64,000 nt of DNA, from positions 124,001 through 188,000 of the forward strand of contig CAJJCJ010000005.1 of the NCBI GenBank assembly GCA_905182645.1, in the 5' to 3' direction. The number at the start of each line of letters is the position of its first letter. Within the stretch, counting starts at the first letter, position 1. The notes under the pieces were generated by a model. It did no database searches and had not been told where the DNA came from. It was given only the letters and a program-made list of their open reading frames with translations. A program made the translations under genes and the position numbers. Shown one piece after another: positions 1-9,709 of this stretch. Origin of the DNA: an uncultured Sulfitobacter sp. (GTDB lineage: Bacteria; Pseudomonadota; Alphaproteobacteria; Rhodobacterales; Rhodobacteraceae).

Positions 1-1
1 T

Positions 2-52
2 GCTTCAAACCGCCGTGCTGTCACGGTGATTTCTCTCGCTTCGCTAAGCTAA
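2..52 (+). CDS. pal: 3' end of pal (peptidoglycan-associated lipoprotein), partial
   Basis: Only the last 16 codons and a TAA stop lie in the window. The translation contains NRRAVTVIS, the usual C-terminal stretch of the OmpA-like domain of Rhodobacteraceae Pal. Pal anchors the Tol-Pal envelope complex to peptidoglycan, and its gene normally sits directly upstream of cpoB, as here, with 10 bases between the stop and the next start. The fragment is short, so the call leans on context. Confidence 0.6.
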   Translation, partial: ASNRRAVTVISLASLS

Positions 53-62
53 GGACGCCAGC

Positions 63-884
63 ATGCTGCACCGGATTGCACTGATTATTGCCCTTGGGTT
101 TGCTGCCCCTGCGGCGGCCGTCGCCCAAGACCAGACGCTGGCCGATATTCGCCAACAACTGACGGGCCTTTATGTGGATCTGCAAAGGTTGCGCGTTGAG
201 CTTTCGACGACGGGCGCTTTGACGATTGGGGCTGTTGGCAATACGCCGCTGGACCGATTGAACGGGATCGAGGCAGAGTTGCAGCGACTGACATCCAAGA
301 CCGAGGAATTGGAGTTTCGCGTCAACCGGATCACGGTTGATGGCACCAATCGTATCGGTGATCTTGAGTTCCGCCTTTGCGAGCTGGAAACTGGGTGCGA
401 CATTGCCAGCCTTGGTGACACCCCAAGCCTTGGCGGTGTTGATAGCGCCGACAGTGTTCCGACGCCGCAGATTGCCCCATCTAACACGGGCCCCGCATTG
501 GCTATTGGCGAAGCAGAAGATATTGAGCGGGCGCAGGAGGCGCTCGCGGCAGGTGACTTTCGCAGCGCCGCTGATCAGCTTGCGACCTTTAGCACGTCCT
601 ATCCAGGTTCTCCGATAGCGGCTGAGGCTGCGTATCTGCGTGGCGAGGCGTTGGAGGGTTTGGGCGAGATGACGAATGCGGCGCGTGCATATCTTGAGGC
701 GTTTTCCACAAGCCCTGAGGGTGGGAAAGCCCCTGATGCGTTGTTCAAGCTTGGATTTTCGCTTGGGGCGATTGGCCAGACGCAGGACGCTTGTGTGACC
801 TTGGCTGAAGTTGGCGTGCGGTTCCCGTCTGCGCCTGCAACCGGTGACGCCGTCCAAGCAATGGCGCGTCTTGGATGCAATTAA
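63..884 (+). CDS. cpoB: CpoB/YbgF, periplasmic Tol-Pal accessory protein
   Basis: A 273-residue exported protein. Residues 1-21 form a signal peptide ending near AVAQ. A heptad-rich segment around residues 25-95 is the expected trimerising coiled coil, and from about residue 150 TPR-like helices begin (RAQEALAAGDFRSAAD) and run to the C-terminus. CpoB family proteins couple the Tol-Pal machine to peptidoglycan synthesis at division. The gene follows the pal tail closely, and its last 10 bases overlap the start of tilS, consistent with one transcript. Two cysteines near residues 109 and 118 (CELETGC spacing) are a minor oddity and could form a disulfide. Length and architecture fit the family. 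Confidence 0.9.
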   Translation: MLHRIALIIALGFAAPAAAVAQDQTLADIRQQLTGLYVDLQRLRVELSTTGALTIGAVGNTPLDRLNGIEAELQRLTSKTEELEFRVNRITVDGTNRIGDLEFRLCELETGCDIASLGDTPSLGGVDSADSVPTPQIAPSNTGPALAIGEAEDIERAQEALAAGDFRSAADQLATFSTSYPGSPIAAEAAYLRGEALEGLGEMTNAARAYLEAFSTSPEGGKAPDALFKLGFSLGAIGQTQDACVTLAEVGVRFPSAPATGDAVQAMARLGCN

Positions 885-2122
885 GCCCGCCTGCGGGTGA
901 TGATATCCGGCTTGTTCATTGGGTCGGAAAAGCGTTTCCAACCCGTCCCGCCAAAATTGGTATCGCCGTGTCTGGCGGTGGCGACAGCATGGCGCTTTTG
1001 CATTTGTATGCCCGCTGGTCAGCCCAAACGGGGCACCCAATTGCGGCTGTGACTGTTGATCATGGCCTGCGTGATGGGTCTGACCGCGAGGCGGCGGGGG
1101 TTGCTGCGTTTTGTGCCAAGGCCGGCATCCCGCATGATACATTGCTTTGGAATAACTGGGATGGGCATGGCAATTTGCAGGCCGCTGCCCGTGATGCCCG
1201 TTACCACCTGATGGCCGAATGGGCGCGCCGCAATGACGTCAGCGGGATCGCTCTTGGGCATACGATGAACGATGGTGCCGAGACGTTTTTGATGCGCCTG
1301 TCGCGCAAGGCGGGCGTTGATGGTCTGTCCGCGATGGACCGTGTTTTTGATCGCAATGGGCTGACTTATGCCCGCCCTTTGTGGATGTGTACGCGGGCCG
1401 AGCTGCGCGATTACTTGACCCGCAATGACGTCAGTTGGGTTGATGACCCCAGCAATGACGACGTGGACTTTGAACGTATCCGCGTGCGCAAGGCCATGGT
1501 CGCGCTGGACGAATTGGGATTACGTACGGATGCATTACAACATGCGGGCACTGCGCTGCGCCAAGCGCGTGATGCATTGGACCACTATACTAGTATTGAG
1601 GCCGCGAGGCATGTCGTGGCGGGCACTGGTGATCTAATTTTGCCATTAAAGCCTGATGTGCCTGACGAAATTGCGCGTCGTTTGCGCAGCAAAGTTATTC
1701 AGTGGGTTGGCCGGTTGCCGTATCCGCCCCGCGCGTCCGCAATGCAGCACCTGATGGATGGGCTGTCGTTGGAGGGCACGCATACGCTTGGCGGCTGTAT
1801 TGTGACGGTCAAAGACGGACAAATGCGGGTGATGCGCGAGGCGAACGCTGTGCGGCAGATGAAATGTCTGACGACTGAAATTTGGGATGGGCGCTGGGTG
1901 CTGGATGGTCCGCATGAGGACGATCTGCATATCGCGGCGCTGGGTGAGGGAATTGCGGATTGCCCTGATTGGCGTAGTGCCGGATTGCCCCGATTGTCGT
2001 TGATGGCGAGCCCTGCGGTTTGGCGCGCTGATACGCTGATTTCCGCCCCTCTGGCTGGTTTGCGATCCGGCTGGACAGTGCGGATTGTCGCAGATTTTCA
2101 TTCTTCGTTGGTTGTGCATTGA
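875..2122 (+). CDS. tilS: tRNA(Ile)-lysidine synthase TilS
   Basis: This 415-residue cytoplasmic enzyme attaches lysine to C34 of the CAU-anticodon tRNA-Ile, changing its codon reading from AUG to AUA. The PP-loop ATP-binding motif SGGGDSMAL lies at residues 33-41, and the second signature HTMNDGAETFLMRL lies near residue 128. The C-terminal substrate-binding part is divergent, as usual for alphaproteobacterial TilS. The start overlaps the end of cpoB by 10 bases, implying translational coupling. tilS directly upstream of ftsH is a widespread bacterial order and is kept here, with 84 bases between the tilS stop and the ftsH start. Confidence 0.93.
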   Translation: MQLSPPAGDDIRLVHWVGKAFPTRPAKIGIAVSGGGDSMALLHLYARWSAQTGHPIAAVTVDHGLRDGSDREAAGVAAFCAKAGIPHDTLLWNNWDGHGNLQAAARDARYHLMAEWARRNDVSGIALGHTMNDGAETFLMRLSRKAGVDGLSAMDRVFDRNGLTYARPLWMCTRAELRDYLTRNDVSWVDDPSNDDVDFERIRVRKAMVALDELGLRTDALQHAGTALRQARDALDHYTSIEAARHVVAGTGDLILPLKPDVPDEIARRLRSKVIQWVGRLPYPPRASAMQHLMDGLSLEGTHTLGGCIVTVKDGQMRVMREANAVRQMKCLTTEIWDGRWVLDGPHEDDLHIAALGEGIADCPDWRSAGLPRLSLMASPAVWRADTLISAPLAGLRSGWTVRIVADFHSSLVVH

Positions 2123-2206
2123 AGATTGGCGTTTTGCCTCTATTTTAGTACTAACGAATGGCGCGACTCTGTGCGTCACATTCTTCGATTTCAAAGGAGT
2201 GTCCCC

Positions 2207-4126
2207 TTGGGCAACACACGTAATATGGTTTTTTGGGTCGTCCTGTTCCTGTTGGTGCTGGCGCTTTTCAACTTGTTTAGCGGAACCGCTGGTAACACCG
2301 TGAGCAATTCAAAAAGCTATTCCGAATTTGTTTTTGCCGTTGAAAATAACGGTGTGGCGCAAGTTACATTGGACGGCGAACAAGCCCGTTATCGTGGCAC
2401 AGACGGCAATGATTACGTGGCGATCATTCCCCGCGATGCTGCGGTGTCGGATATGTTGATCGCCAATGGGGTGCCTGTTGCTGTGCAAAGCCAAGAGCAA
2501 TCGGGCATTCAGACATTCCTGATCGGACTGCTGCCATTTGCATTATTGATTGGTGTTTGGGTCTATTTCATGAACCGGATGCAAGGTGGCGGTAAAGGTG
2601 GTGCGATGGGCTTTGGTAAATCCAAGGCGAAATTGCTGACCGAGAAACATGGACGTGTGACGTTTGATGATGTCGCAGGCATTGATGAAGCCAAAGAAGA
2701 GCTGGAAGAAATCGTTGAATTCCTGCGTAATCCGCAGAAATTTAGCCGCCTTGGTGGTAAGATCCCTAAGGGCGCGTTGCTTGAGGGCCCTCCGGGGACT
2801 GGTAAGACGCTGCTGGCGCGTGCAATTGCAGGCGAGGCGGGCGTGCCGTTCTTTACGATTTCCGGTTCTGACTTTGTTGAGATGTTTGTTGGTGTTGGGG
2901 CATCCCGTGTCCGCGACATGTTTGAGCAAGCCAAAAAGAACGCTCCGTGCATCGTGTTTATCGATGAGATCGATGCTGTGGGCCGTGCCCGTGGTGTTGG
3001 CATGGGCGGTGGCAATGACGAGCGCGAGCAGACATTGAACCAGTTGCTGGTTGAGATGGACGGTTTTGAAGCCAATGAAGGTGTGATCATCATCGCGGCG
3101 ACTAACCGTAAGGACGTGTTGGACCCTGCGCTGCTACGCCCGGGTCGTTTTGACCGTCAGATCACTGTGGGCAACCCAGACATCAAAGGTCGTGAAAAGA
3201 TTTTGCAGGTGCATGCCCGTAAAACGCCGCTTGGTCCTGATGTTGATTTGCGCATCATTGCCCGTGGCTCACCAGGTTTTTCTGGTGCTGACCTTGCGAA
3301 CCTAGTGAACGAGGCCGCGTTGACGGCGGCACGCGTTGGCAGACGTTTTGTTGCTATGCACGATTTTGAGCAGGCCAAAGATAAGATCATGATGGGCGCG
3401 GAGCGTCGCAGCATGGTTCTGACCCAAGACCAGAAAGAAAAGACTGCATATCATGAGGCTGGCCACGCAATTGTGGGTATCAACCTTGAGAAATGTGATC
3501 CGGTATATAAGGCCACGATCATTCCGCGCGGCGGTGCATTGGGCATGGTGATGAGCCTGCCAGAAATGGACAAGTTGCAGATGTTCAAAGATGAAGCGGA
3601 GCAGCGCATCGCCATGACTATGGCGGGCAAAGCGGCTGAAATCATGAAGTACGGCGCAGATTCTGTGTCGTCCGGCCCTGTGGGTGACATCATGCAGGCA
3701 TCTGCTTTGGCCCGTGCGATGGTCATGCGTTACGGCATGTCTGACATGGTCGGTAACATTGATTACCAAGAGGCGGCGGCTGGTTATCAGGCCAATGGCG
3801 GCGCTGGCGGGTTCTCTGTTTCTGCGGCGACGAAGGAACTGATTGAAAGCGAAGTGAAGCGGATCATCGACGAAGGTTATGATGTTGCGGTGAAAATCCT
3901 TAAGAAGAAGACAAAGGAATTTGAACTGCTTGCCCAAGGCTTGCTTGAGTATGAGACGCTGACTGGTGCTGAGATTGAACGGGTTATCCGCGGCGAGCCG
4001 CCTCATATTGATGAGGATGAAGAGGACAAGCCAACAGGTGGCAGTTCGATCACGGCGATCCCCAAGACCAAGTCGAAAAAGCCAAAGGCCCCCGATACAG
4101 GGATGGAGCCAGAGCCAACACCATAA
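2207..4126 (+). CDS. ftsH: ATP-dependent zinc metalloprotease FtsH
   Basis: A 639-residue membrane-anchored AAA+ protease that degrades misfolded membrane proteins and short-lived regulators. I chose the TTG at 2207: AAAGGAG sits 8-14 bases upstream, and the product then begins with the family's usual [11 protein letters not shown]. The in-frame ATG at 2126 would add 27 unrelated residues. Two membrane segments (about residues 8-26 and 105-123) flank the periplasmic domain. Then follow Walker A GPPGTGKT, Walker [10 protein letters not shown], the second region of homology ending RPGRFDRQ, and the zinc site HEAGH. The acidic and proline-rich tail is usual. A hairpin terminator follows at 4131. 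Confidence 0.97.
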   Translation: MGNTRNMVFWVVLFLLVLALFNLFSGTAGNTVSNSKSYSEFVFAVENNGVAQVTLDGEQARYRGTDGNDYVAIIPRDAAVSDMLIANGVPVAVQSQEQSGIQTFLIGLLPFALLIGVWVYFMNRMQGGGKGGAMGFGKSKAKLLTEKHGRVTFDDVAGIDEAKEELEEIVEFLRNPQKFSRLGGKIPKGALLEGPPGTGKTLLARAIAGEAGVPFFTISGSDFVEMFVGVGASRVRDMFEQAKKNAPCIVFIDEIDAVGRARGVGMGGGNDEREQTLNQLLVEMDGFEANEGVIIIAATNRKDVLDPALLRPGRFDRQITVGNPDIKGREKILQVHARKTPLGPDVDLRIIARGSPGFSGADLANLVNEAALTAARVGRRFVAMHDFEQAKDKIMMGAERRSMVLTQDQKEKTAYHEAGHAIVGINLEKCDPVYKATIIPRGGALGMVMSLPEMDKLQMFKDEAEQRIAMTMAGKAAEIMKYGADSVSSGPVGDIMQASALARAMVMRYGMSDMVGNIDYQEAAAGYQANGGAGGFSVSAATKELIESEVKRIIDEGYDVAVKILKKKTKEFELLAQGLLEYETLTGAEIERVIRGEPPHIDEDEEDKPTGGSSITAIPKTKSKKPKAPDTGMEPEPTP

Positions 4127-4130
4127 GATC

Positions 4131-4162
4131 AAAACGCCGTCCCTGATTGAGGCGGTGTTTTT
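4131..4162 (+). terminator. Rho-independent terminator after ftsH
   Basis: AACGCCG pairs with CGGTGTT (one G-T wobble), followed by TTTT, starting 5 bases after the ftsH stop. Fits simple intrinsic termination. Confidence 0.7.
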
Positions 4163-4250
4163 CGTTATGTGAACTGAGATGTCACAAAATGGCATTTGAT
4201 CCCGCGCGCTGTGCTGGCTACCAATGAGACACGTAACAGGAGACACGCAG

Positions 4251-4826
4251 ATGCCCGCATTGACCCCCACACAGCAAATCGGTGAGATCGTTTGGATCGG
4301 CACCGTCGCCCCGAATGCCGGATTGCGTAGTGCGCCTGCGCCCGCGTTAACCATGACCTATGCTGGTGCCCAAGGTGAGGCGCATAGCGGTGTGACCCGC
4401 GCGTCGTGTGTGCGCGTCCGTGCGCAGTGGCCTGAGGGCACAGAAATACGCAATGTGCGGCAACTGTCGGTGATGTCCCAAGAAGAAATCGACGAGATTG
4501 CCGCCGATTGTGGTTTGGACATACTGGACCCTGGATTGCTGGGCTGTTCGGTGGTGGTCAAAGGGATTTCAGATTTTAGCCATGTCCCGCCTTCGTCGCG
4601 GCTTCAATCCGTAGATGGCACCACGATTGTGGTTGATATGCAAAACCGCCCCTGCAATTTACCTGCCCGCGAGATCGAGATAGATCATCCGACCCACGGC
4701 AAGCCGTTCAAAGCGGCGGCCAAAGGTAAGCGCGGCGTGACCGCTTGGGTTGAGCGCGAAGGCACGTTTCGGGTTGGTGATGCGGTGACTTTGCATGTTC
4801 CAGACCAGCGGGCTTGGCGTCCCTGA
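4251..4826 (+). CDS. MOSC domain protein
   Basis: A 191-residue soluble protein resembling the small stand-alone MOSC proteins that share a fold with the C-terminal domain of molybdenum cofactor sulfurase. Recognisable parts are the N-terminal GEIVWIGTVAP segment, the central GCSVVVKGISDFSHVPPSSR stretch and VDMQNRPCNLPAREIE, with the cysteine where MOSC proteins carry their conserved Cys (NxPC). I start at 4251 because AGGAG stands 8 bases upstream; an upstream in-frame ATG at 4224 would lie before that ribosome site. MOSC members transfer sulfur or handle molybdopterin substrates; the substrate of this one cannot be told. It is flanked by terminators and probably monocistronic. Confidence 0.82.
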   Translation: MPALTPTQQIGEIVWIGTVAPNAGLRSAPAPALTMTYAGAQGEAHSGVTRASCVRVRAQWPEGTEIRNVRQLSVMSQEEIDEIAADCGLDILDPGLLGCSVVVKGISDFSHVPPSSRLQSVDGTTIVVDMQNRPCNLPAREIEIDHPTHGKPFKAAAKGKRGVTAWVEREGTFRVGDAVTLHVPDQRAWRP

Positions 4827-4981
4827 TCGTGGTCTTGCGTTTCTGATCCGACACAGCATTTGTCTGCTCCGACGATTCCGGCGGTGAAAATGTCGCAATC
4901 GCGGTGCATCGTCGCACCTTGCCCCGTTAGACCTGTGCCAGAACAACCGGACACAGCGCCGCATTTCAGGGAATACAACAC

Positions 4982-6658
4982 ATGGCCTATAAAACAGACA
5001 TCGAAATCGCGCGGGCAGCCAATAAGCTTCCGATCCAAGAAATTGGCGCAAAACTGGACATCGGTAGCGATGATCTTTTGCCATATGGCCACGACAAAGC
5101 CAAAGTTAGCCAACGCTTTATTGATTCTGTTCAGGACCGCCCGAACGGCAAGCTGATTCTGGTCACGGCGATCAACCCGACACCTGCTGGCGAAGGTAAG
5201 ACGACCACAACTGTTGGTCTGGGCGATGGCCTGAACCGTATCGGCAAAAAAGCCGCTGTTTGTATTCGTGAAGCATCGCTTGGGCCGAACTTTGGCATGA
5301 AGGGCGGGGCTGCTGGTGGCGGTTATGCGCAGATCGTACCAATGGAAGACATGAACCTGCATTTCACAGGTGATTTCCACGCGATTACGTCCGCGCACAA
5401 CCTTTTGTCCGCGATGATCGACAACCACATCTATTGGGGTAACTCGCTTGAGATCGACATTCGCCGCGTTGCTTGGCGTCGTGTGTTGGACATGAACGAT
5501 CGGGCATTGCGCCAGATCAACGTGTCCCTAGGTGGCGTTGCAAACGGTTTCCCACGTGAAGCTGGTTTCGACATCACAGTGGCTTCTGAGGTTATGGCGA
5601 TCCTTTGTCTCGCGCTGAACCTTGATGATCTGCAAAAGCGTTTGGGTTCCATGATCGTGGCATATCGCCGTGACCGTTCCCCAGTGTATTGCCGCGATAT
5701 CAAAGCCGATGGTGCAATGACTGTGTTGCTAAAAGACGCGATGCAGCCGAACCTTGTGCAGACGCTGGAAAACAACCCTGCGTTCGTTCACGGCGGCCCA
5801 TTTGCCAACATCGCGCACGGCTGTAACTCTGTTACTGCGACAACGACTGCGCTGAAGATCGCGGATTATGTTGTGACCGAGGCTGGTTTTGGTGCTGATC
5901 TGGGGGCTGAAAAGTTCCTGAATATTAAGTGTCGTAAAGCTGGTCTGTCACCTGATTGTGTCGTCTTGGTTGCCACTGTGCGCGCCATGAAGATGAACGG
6001 CGGCATGGCGAAGGCTGATCTGGGGACTGAAAGCGTTGATGCGGTCAAAGATGGCTGTGCCAACCTTGGTCGTCACATCGGCAACCTTAAGTCGTTTGGT
6101 GTACCAGTTGTTGTTGCGATCAACCATTTTGTCACTGACACGGATGCAGAAGTTCAGGCAGTCAAAGACTATGTCGCGACCCAAGGTTCCGAGGCAGTTC
6201 TGTCCCAGCATTGGGAATTCGGTTCTAAGGGGTCCGAAGATTTGGCGCGTAAAGTGGCGGAAATCGCTGAAAGCGGCGTGTCCAACTTTGCGCCGATCTA
6301 TCCTGATGACATGAAGTTGTTCGACAAGATCGACACAATCGCTAAGCGTATCTATCATGCTGACGAAGTGATCATGGACCAGAAGCTGCGCAATCAGCTG
6401 AAGGATTGGGAAGATCAAGGGTACGGCCACTTGCCGATCTGTATGGCAAAAACGCAGTACAGCTTCACGACTGATCCAACAGTGCGCGGTGCGCCAACGG
6501 GTCACTCTGTGCCAGTACGTGAATTGCGGATGTCAGCGGGTGCTGGGTTTATCGTCGCAATCTGCGGTGAGATCATGACTATGCCTGGTTTGCCACGTGT
6601 GCCTTCGGCGGAAAACATCCACCTGAACGCAGCGGGCGAAATCGAAGGCTTATTCTAA
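4982..6658 (+). CDS. fhs: Formate-tetrahydrofolate ligase
   Basis: A 558-residue cytoplasmic enzyme that makes 10-formyl-THF from formate, THF and ATP. The P-loop [14 protein letters not shown] lies near residues 60-73. [21 protein letters not shown] and the C-terminal [14 protein letters not shown] region are typical, and the length equals the family norm. AGGGA stands about 10 bases before the ATG. folD lies 85 bases downstream on the same strand, so the two steps from formate to methylene-THF are encoded together. In roseobacters this pair serves C1 flux from methylated osmolytes and DMSP, although no methylotrophy genes are in this window. Confidence 0.97.
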   Translation: MAYKTDIEIARAANKLPIQEIGAKLDIGSDDLLPYGHDKAKVSQRFIDSVQDRPNGKLILVTAINPTPAGEGKTTTTVGLGDGLNRIGKKAAVCIREASLGPNFGMKGGAAGGGYAQIVPMEDMNLHFTGDFHAITSAHNLLSAMIDNHIYWGNSLEIDIRRVAWRRVLDMNDRALRQINVSLGGVANGFPREAGFDITVASEVMAILCLALNLDDLQKRLGSMIVAYRRDRSPVYCRDIKADGAMTVLLKDAMQPNLVQTLENNPAFVHGGPFANIAHGCNSVTATTTALKIADYVVTEAGFGADLGAEKFLNIKCRKAGLSPDCVVLVATVRAMKMNGGMAKADLGTESVDAVKDGCANLGRHIGNLKSFGVPVVVAINHFVTDTDAEVQAVKDYVATQGSEAVLSQHWEFGSKGSEDLARKVAEIAESGVSNFAPIYPDDMKLFDKIDTIAKRIYHADEVIMDQKLRNQLKDWEDQGYGHLPICMAKTQYSFTTDPTVRGAPTGHSVPVRELRMSAGAGFIVAICGEIMTMPGLPRVPSAENIHLNAAGEIEGLF

Positions 6659-6666
6659 AAACAAGC

Positions 6667-6701
6667 GCGGGCGCGCCGGGTTTGATACCCGCCGCGCCCG
6701 C
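6667..6701. terminator. GC-rich hairpin between fhs and folD
   Basis: GCGGGCGCG, one mismatched pair, CGGGT, loop TTGAT, then ACCCG and CGCGCCCGC: a stem of about 14 pairs. There is no T-run, so it may be an attenuator or mRNA-stability hairpin rather than a strong terminator. Confidence 0.5.
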
Positions 6702-6742
6702 ACCACGTCTACGAAGCACTTAATTTAATCGAAAGAACTCCC

Positions 6743-7633
6743 ATGACAGCGACAGTGATTGACGGAAAAGCCTTTGCAGCGACAGTCCGCGAAAAGGTTG
6801 GCGCACATGTGACCCGCCTTAAGGAAGAACATGGCATCACGCCCGGTTTGGCTGTTGTGTTGGTTGGGGAAGACCCTGCAAGCGAAGTTTATGTGCGCAA
6901 CAAGGGCAAGCAGACCCTAGAAGTCGGCATGAATTCTTTTGAACATAAACTGGATGCCGATGTGTCCAAAGAAGAGCTGTATGCGTTGATCGCTAAGCTG
7001 AACGCCGATCCAGCCGTACACGGTATTTTGTGCCAATTCCCCGTGCCCGCCCACCTAAGCGAGCAAGATATTGTCGCCCAGATCGACCCTGCAAAGGATG
7101 TTGATGGGCTTCATGTTTTGAATGCTGGTCTGCTCGCATCTGGTCAGCGTGCGCTGGTGTCTTGTACGCCGCTGGGTTGCTTGATGTTGCTGCGTGATCA
7201 TTTGGGCAGCCTGTCTGGCCTGAATGCCGTGGTTATTGGCCGGTCGAACCTTGTTGGTAAACCTTTGGCGCAGTTGCTTCTTGGTGATAGCTGCACGGTC
7301 ACGATTGCGCATAGCCGCACAAAAGACCTGCAGGGCGTTGTTAGCCAAGCCGATATCGTTGTTGCCGCTGTAGGGCGCCCTGAGATGGTACCAGGCGATT
7401 GGATCAAGAAGGGTGCCACCGTGATTGACGTAGGCATCAACCGGATTGAGCGTGACGGTAAAAAGAAACTTGTCGGCGATGTCGACTATGCAAGCTGTGC
7501 GCAAGTTGCTGGTGCGATCACCCCTGTTCCGGGTGGCGTCGGTCCAATGACCATCGCATGTTTGTTGGCCAACACGATTACCGCGTGTTGTCGCGCGAAT
7601 GGGTTGCAAGAACCAGATGGGCTTACTGCGTAA
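6743..7633 (+). CDS. folD: Methylene-THF dehydrogenase / methenyl-THF cyclohydrolase FolD
   Basis: A 296-residue bifunctional enzyme interconverting 10-formyl-, methenyl- and methylene-THF with NADP. The substrate domain carries [13 protein letters not shown] (catalytic Lys) and [12 protein letters not shown]. The Rossmann half carries [17 protein letters not shown], and the C-terminal signature [15 protein letters not shown] is present. Length is typical. It follows fhs with a hairpin between them and is the last gene of that cluster. A 111-bp repeat begins 29 bases after the stop. Confidence 0.97.
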   Translation: MTATVIDGKAFAATVREKVGAHVTRLKEEHGITPGLAVVLVGEDPASEVYVRNKGKQTLEVGMNSFEHKLDADVSKEELYALIAKLNADPAVHGILCQFPVPAHLSEQDIVAQIDPAKDVDGLHVLNAGLLASGQRALVSCTPLGCLMLLRDHLGSLSGLNAVVIGRSNLVGKPLAQLLLGDSCTVTIAHSRTKDLQGVVSQADIVVAAVGRPEMVPGDWIKKGATVIDVGINRIERDGKKKLVGDVDYASCAQVAGAITPVPGGVGPMTIACLLANTITACCRANGLQEPDGLTA

Positions 7634-7662
7634 AACCAAAAAACCATAGTGGTGAAATTTAT

Positions 7663-7773
7663 TTTCCACAAATCAGTTTAAAGCCTCCGACTTCAGTCGG
7701 AAAATATTTCAACCGTGCACCGTAGGTGCTCCAAAACACTGAACCCTTCGACTTTAGTCGGAGGAGGTTCAGT
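7663..7773 (+). repeat. 111-bp structured direct repeat, copy 1
   Basis: Matches 9022-9132 with four substitutions over 111 bases and no gaps, in the same orientation. It holds three nested inverted repeats: TCCGACT-TC-AGTCGGA, GCACC-GTA-GGTGC, and TGAACC...GGTTCA enclosing CGACT-TT-AGTCG. The arrangement suggests a folded RNA or a miniature mobile element rather than coding sequence. Confidence 0.85.
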
Positions 7774-7882
7774 TTTATTTCCCCCTGAGCGACTGTCTTT
7801 AGCAACGCTAACCTTAGTGGAAGCGTCGTTTTTTTGGGAGGTAAATGGAGTGTTCGAATTTTGTGTTCGGTTTTGTGTTAGA

Positions 7883-7990
7883 ATGATGAATCAGCGCAAT
7901 GTCGCCTTTACAATCCTGTTTGGGGTGATCTGCGGCGTGGTTGGCCCGTTAGGCACGTTCACGACGATCGGTTTTGCGGGAAACCGAAGG
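7883..7990 (+). pseudogene. N-terminal stub of a membrane protein, possibly LytTR-type (remnant)
   Basis: An ATG at 7883 opens a frame whose first 32 residues include a hydrophobic helix with GVICGVVGPLGTF. The G-P-L/F-G-T signature resembles the first membrane segment of roseobacter LytTR-domain regulators. After about position 7980 the sequence runs head-on into the antisense end of the prepilin peptidase fragment and soon stops. A plausible ribosome site (GGGAGG) lies further upstream at 7836. The LytTR assignment is tentative; that this is a broken gene is more secure. Confidence 0.35.
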
Positions 7991-8144
7991 CCATAATTCC
8001 TGCAACTGCAAACCCCAAGACCATTGCGCCAACGGCAACATTGGGAATTTTCATCACCCGCATATCATTCCATGCGCAGTAGATGGAAATGGGCAATGCG
8101 ACTGGTAAGAGCCAAAGGGCGGCGGTGGGGCTGAGGCCCATCAT
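7975..8144 (-). pseudogene. Truncated prepilin peptidase (CpaA/TadV type), N-terminal fragment
   Basis: Reads MMGLSPTAALWLLP, then YCAWNDMRVMKIPNVAVGA and a second hydrophobic stretch. This is the N-terminal quarter of A24 prepilin peptidases of Tad loci, with the conserved D-x-R/T-x-x-I/K-P-N motif. Full-length family members have about 160-170 residues and a second catalytic Asp (GxGD); here the match ends after about 56 residues near 7975. The remainder is not in the window. It lies 3 bases downstream of the TPR lipoprotein gene, in the usual place for the Tad cluster, so this is a deleted peptidase rather than a small protein. Confidence 0.7.
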
Positions 8145-8147
8145 CGC

Positions 8148-9005
8148 TTAGTTCGTCACGTTGTCTTCGAGCGCACGAAGCGATCGAACGGCGTCTGCAA
8201 AGTGCTGCGGGTGGGTGTCGATGGCTTCGCGCAGCAGGCCTTTGCCAATCGTGACGTCGTTTTGTTTGATCGCAGTCAAAGCCAATGTGTGCAGCAATTG
8301 AGCGCGCTCGACCTGCGTCATTGAGATGACCGGTAGATCATAGTTACGCTGTGCACCACGGGCCAGAACGAGGTTGTTTTTTGCTGTAAACATACTCTTG
8401 TTGTGGCGCAGGGCACCGACGAACAGGCGTTCAGCTTCGACGTATTCGCCGCGCGTCAGCTTTGAATAACCCCAGTTATTCAACACACCACCGGGTGTCG
8501 TCGTGAGGCCTACGGCGGTCTCATAAAAGCTGTCGGCTTTGTCCCACTGTTCGCGGCTGTCTGCGACCATGGCTTCAAGTCGGTACCGTTTGAATGTTTC
8601 ATAGGTCGGCGGGATCGTGTTCAGCGCGGTGGCTGCATCGTCCCAGCGGTTATTGCGGATATAGGCATCGGCCAGATCAACACGATCATCATTGTTGACC
8701 TCGGCATGCGCGATCACGTTTTTCCATGCTGTGATGGCTTCGGGCGCGCGGCCTGCGCGGACCAAGGATCTAGCCAGCCCACGTTGCAGATCAATACGGC
8801 CAGGGTCGTTGCTATTGGCACCAGCGAAGTAATTCACGGCCTCATCGGGGTCGCCGATGGTTAACATTACATCGTTCAGATTGGTTTCATCCACGACATT
8901 GAGATCTTGCAATGCGCGTTCAACTTGTGCCTCGTCCGAATTATCACAGGCCGAAAGACCAATCGCCCCTGTCGCGACCAATGTTAAAAAAATAGCTTGG
9001 CGCAT
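8148..9005 (-). CDS. TPR lipoprotein of the Tad pilus locus
   Basis: A 285-residue protein with a lipoprotein signal (lipobox LSAC at about residues 17-20) followed by four to five TPR units, for example NNWGYSKLTRGEYVEAERLF. In Tad (widespread colonisation island) loci one or two TPR lipoproteins follow tadC, and TadD-type members help place the secretin in the outer membrane. A good AAGGA ribosome site lies before the start. Between it and the next Tad gene upstream (tadD at 9142) sits copy 2 of the 111-bp repeat, so the repeat is within the presumed operon. The gene itself is intact. Confidence 0.8.
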   Translation of the reverse strand: MRQAIFLTLVATGAIGLSACDNSDEAQVERALQDLNVVDETNLNDVMLTIGDPDEAVNYFAGANSNDPGRIDLQRGLARSLVRAGRAPEAITAWKNVIAHAEVNNDDRVDLADAYIRNNRWDDAATALNTIPPTYETFKRYRLEAMVADSREQWDKADSFYETAVGLTTTPGGVLNNWGYSKLTRGEYVEAERLFVGALRHNKSMFTAKNNLVLARGAQRNYDLPVISMTQVERAQLLHTLALTAIKQNDVTIGKGLLREAIDTHPQHFADAVRSLRALEDNVTN

Positions 9006-9021
9006 GTTTTGCGTCCTTTAC

Positions 9022-9132
9022 TTTCCACAAATCGGTTTAAAGCCTCCGACTTAAGTCCGAAAATATTTCAACCGTGCACCGTAGGTGCTCCAAAACGCTG
9101 AACCCTTCGACTTTAGTCGGAGGAGGTTCAGT
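9022..9132 (+). repeat. 111-bp structured direct repeat, copy 2
   Basis: Same orientation as copy 1, with four base differences; two of them (ACTTAAGTCC) damage the first hairpin. It fills nearly all of the space between the start of the TPR lipoprotein gene and the stop of tadD, so it is transcribed within the pilus operon if that operon is still expressed. Confidence 0.85.
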
Positions 9133-9141
9133 GTTCTTGCC

Positions 9142-9699
9142 TCAAAGATCGGTCAGGAGGACAAAGTCGCCCGTTCCCCGCCGTACCAATTTTACGTCTT
9201 GGTTTTGAGAATGATCGTAAGTCGGATCGCTGATTTGAGCGAGAGATATCCGCAAATTTTCTTTGATCTGTTCAGAATTCCCATTATCCGTTGCAAACGC
9301 GCGACGGAAAACCTGTGCAGCTTCGGAAATTTTTCCTTGTTCCATCAAAATGACGCCCAAGTTGTTCCAAGCAGCTGGGAAACTGGGGTCTTGTTCAGTC
9401 GCATGGCGCAGCAGCCGTTCTGCTTGACCCAATCGGCCCAACCGCAAATTGGCCGAACCGAGCGCAGATAAAGTGTCAACGTTCAGCCCTTGTTGGGACG
9501 CTGCGCGGGTGTACGCTTTTAGGGCCAATTCGTATTCGCCTGCGGACATAAGGCGATGACCGACCAGCAGGCTGTCGATGTCTGACGCACCCGCAACGCC
9601 TGGCGCGAACACCTGATCGTTTGAACGACCAAAGCCGCCTGACGAACAGGCGGCTAAAGTCATAAGGGCTACGATCGTGGGTACCCAAGCGTATCGCAT
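9142..9699 (-). CDS. tadD: TadD-like TPR pilotin lipoprotein
   Basis: A 185-residue TPR protein with a lipobox (LAACS, Cys near residue 19). It has three TPR motifs from about residue 45 (GEYELALKAYTRAASQQG, NLRLGRLGQAERLLRHA, NNLGVILMEQGKISEAAQVF). TadD proteins act as pilotins for the RcpA/CpaC secretin of the Flp pilus system. The gene lies 10 bases after tadC on the same strand, the standard Tad order. It appears intact although tadC upstream is broken. Confidence 0.82.
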   Translation of the reverse strand: MRYAWVPTIVALMTLAACSSGGFGRSNDQVFAPGVAGASDIDSLLVGHRLMSAGEYELALKAYTRAASQQGLNVDTLSALGSANLRLGRLGQAERLLRHATEQDPSFPAAWNNLGVILMEQGKISEAAQVFRRAFATDNGNSEQIKENLRISLAQISDPTYDHSQNQDVKLVRRGTGDFVLLTDL

Positions 9700-9709
9700 T
9701 TGTTCATCC

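Noticed and set aside
2126-2206. ATG at 2126 as the start of ftsH
   Set aside because: It adds 27 residues unlike FtsH and lies before the AAGGAG that serves the TTG at 2207.
8857-9471. Plus-strand frames over the TPR genes
   Set aside because: Antisense to clear TPR lipoproteins and spanning the non-coding 111-bp repeat.
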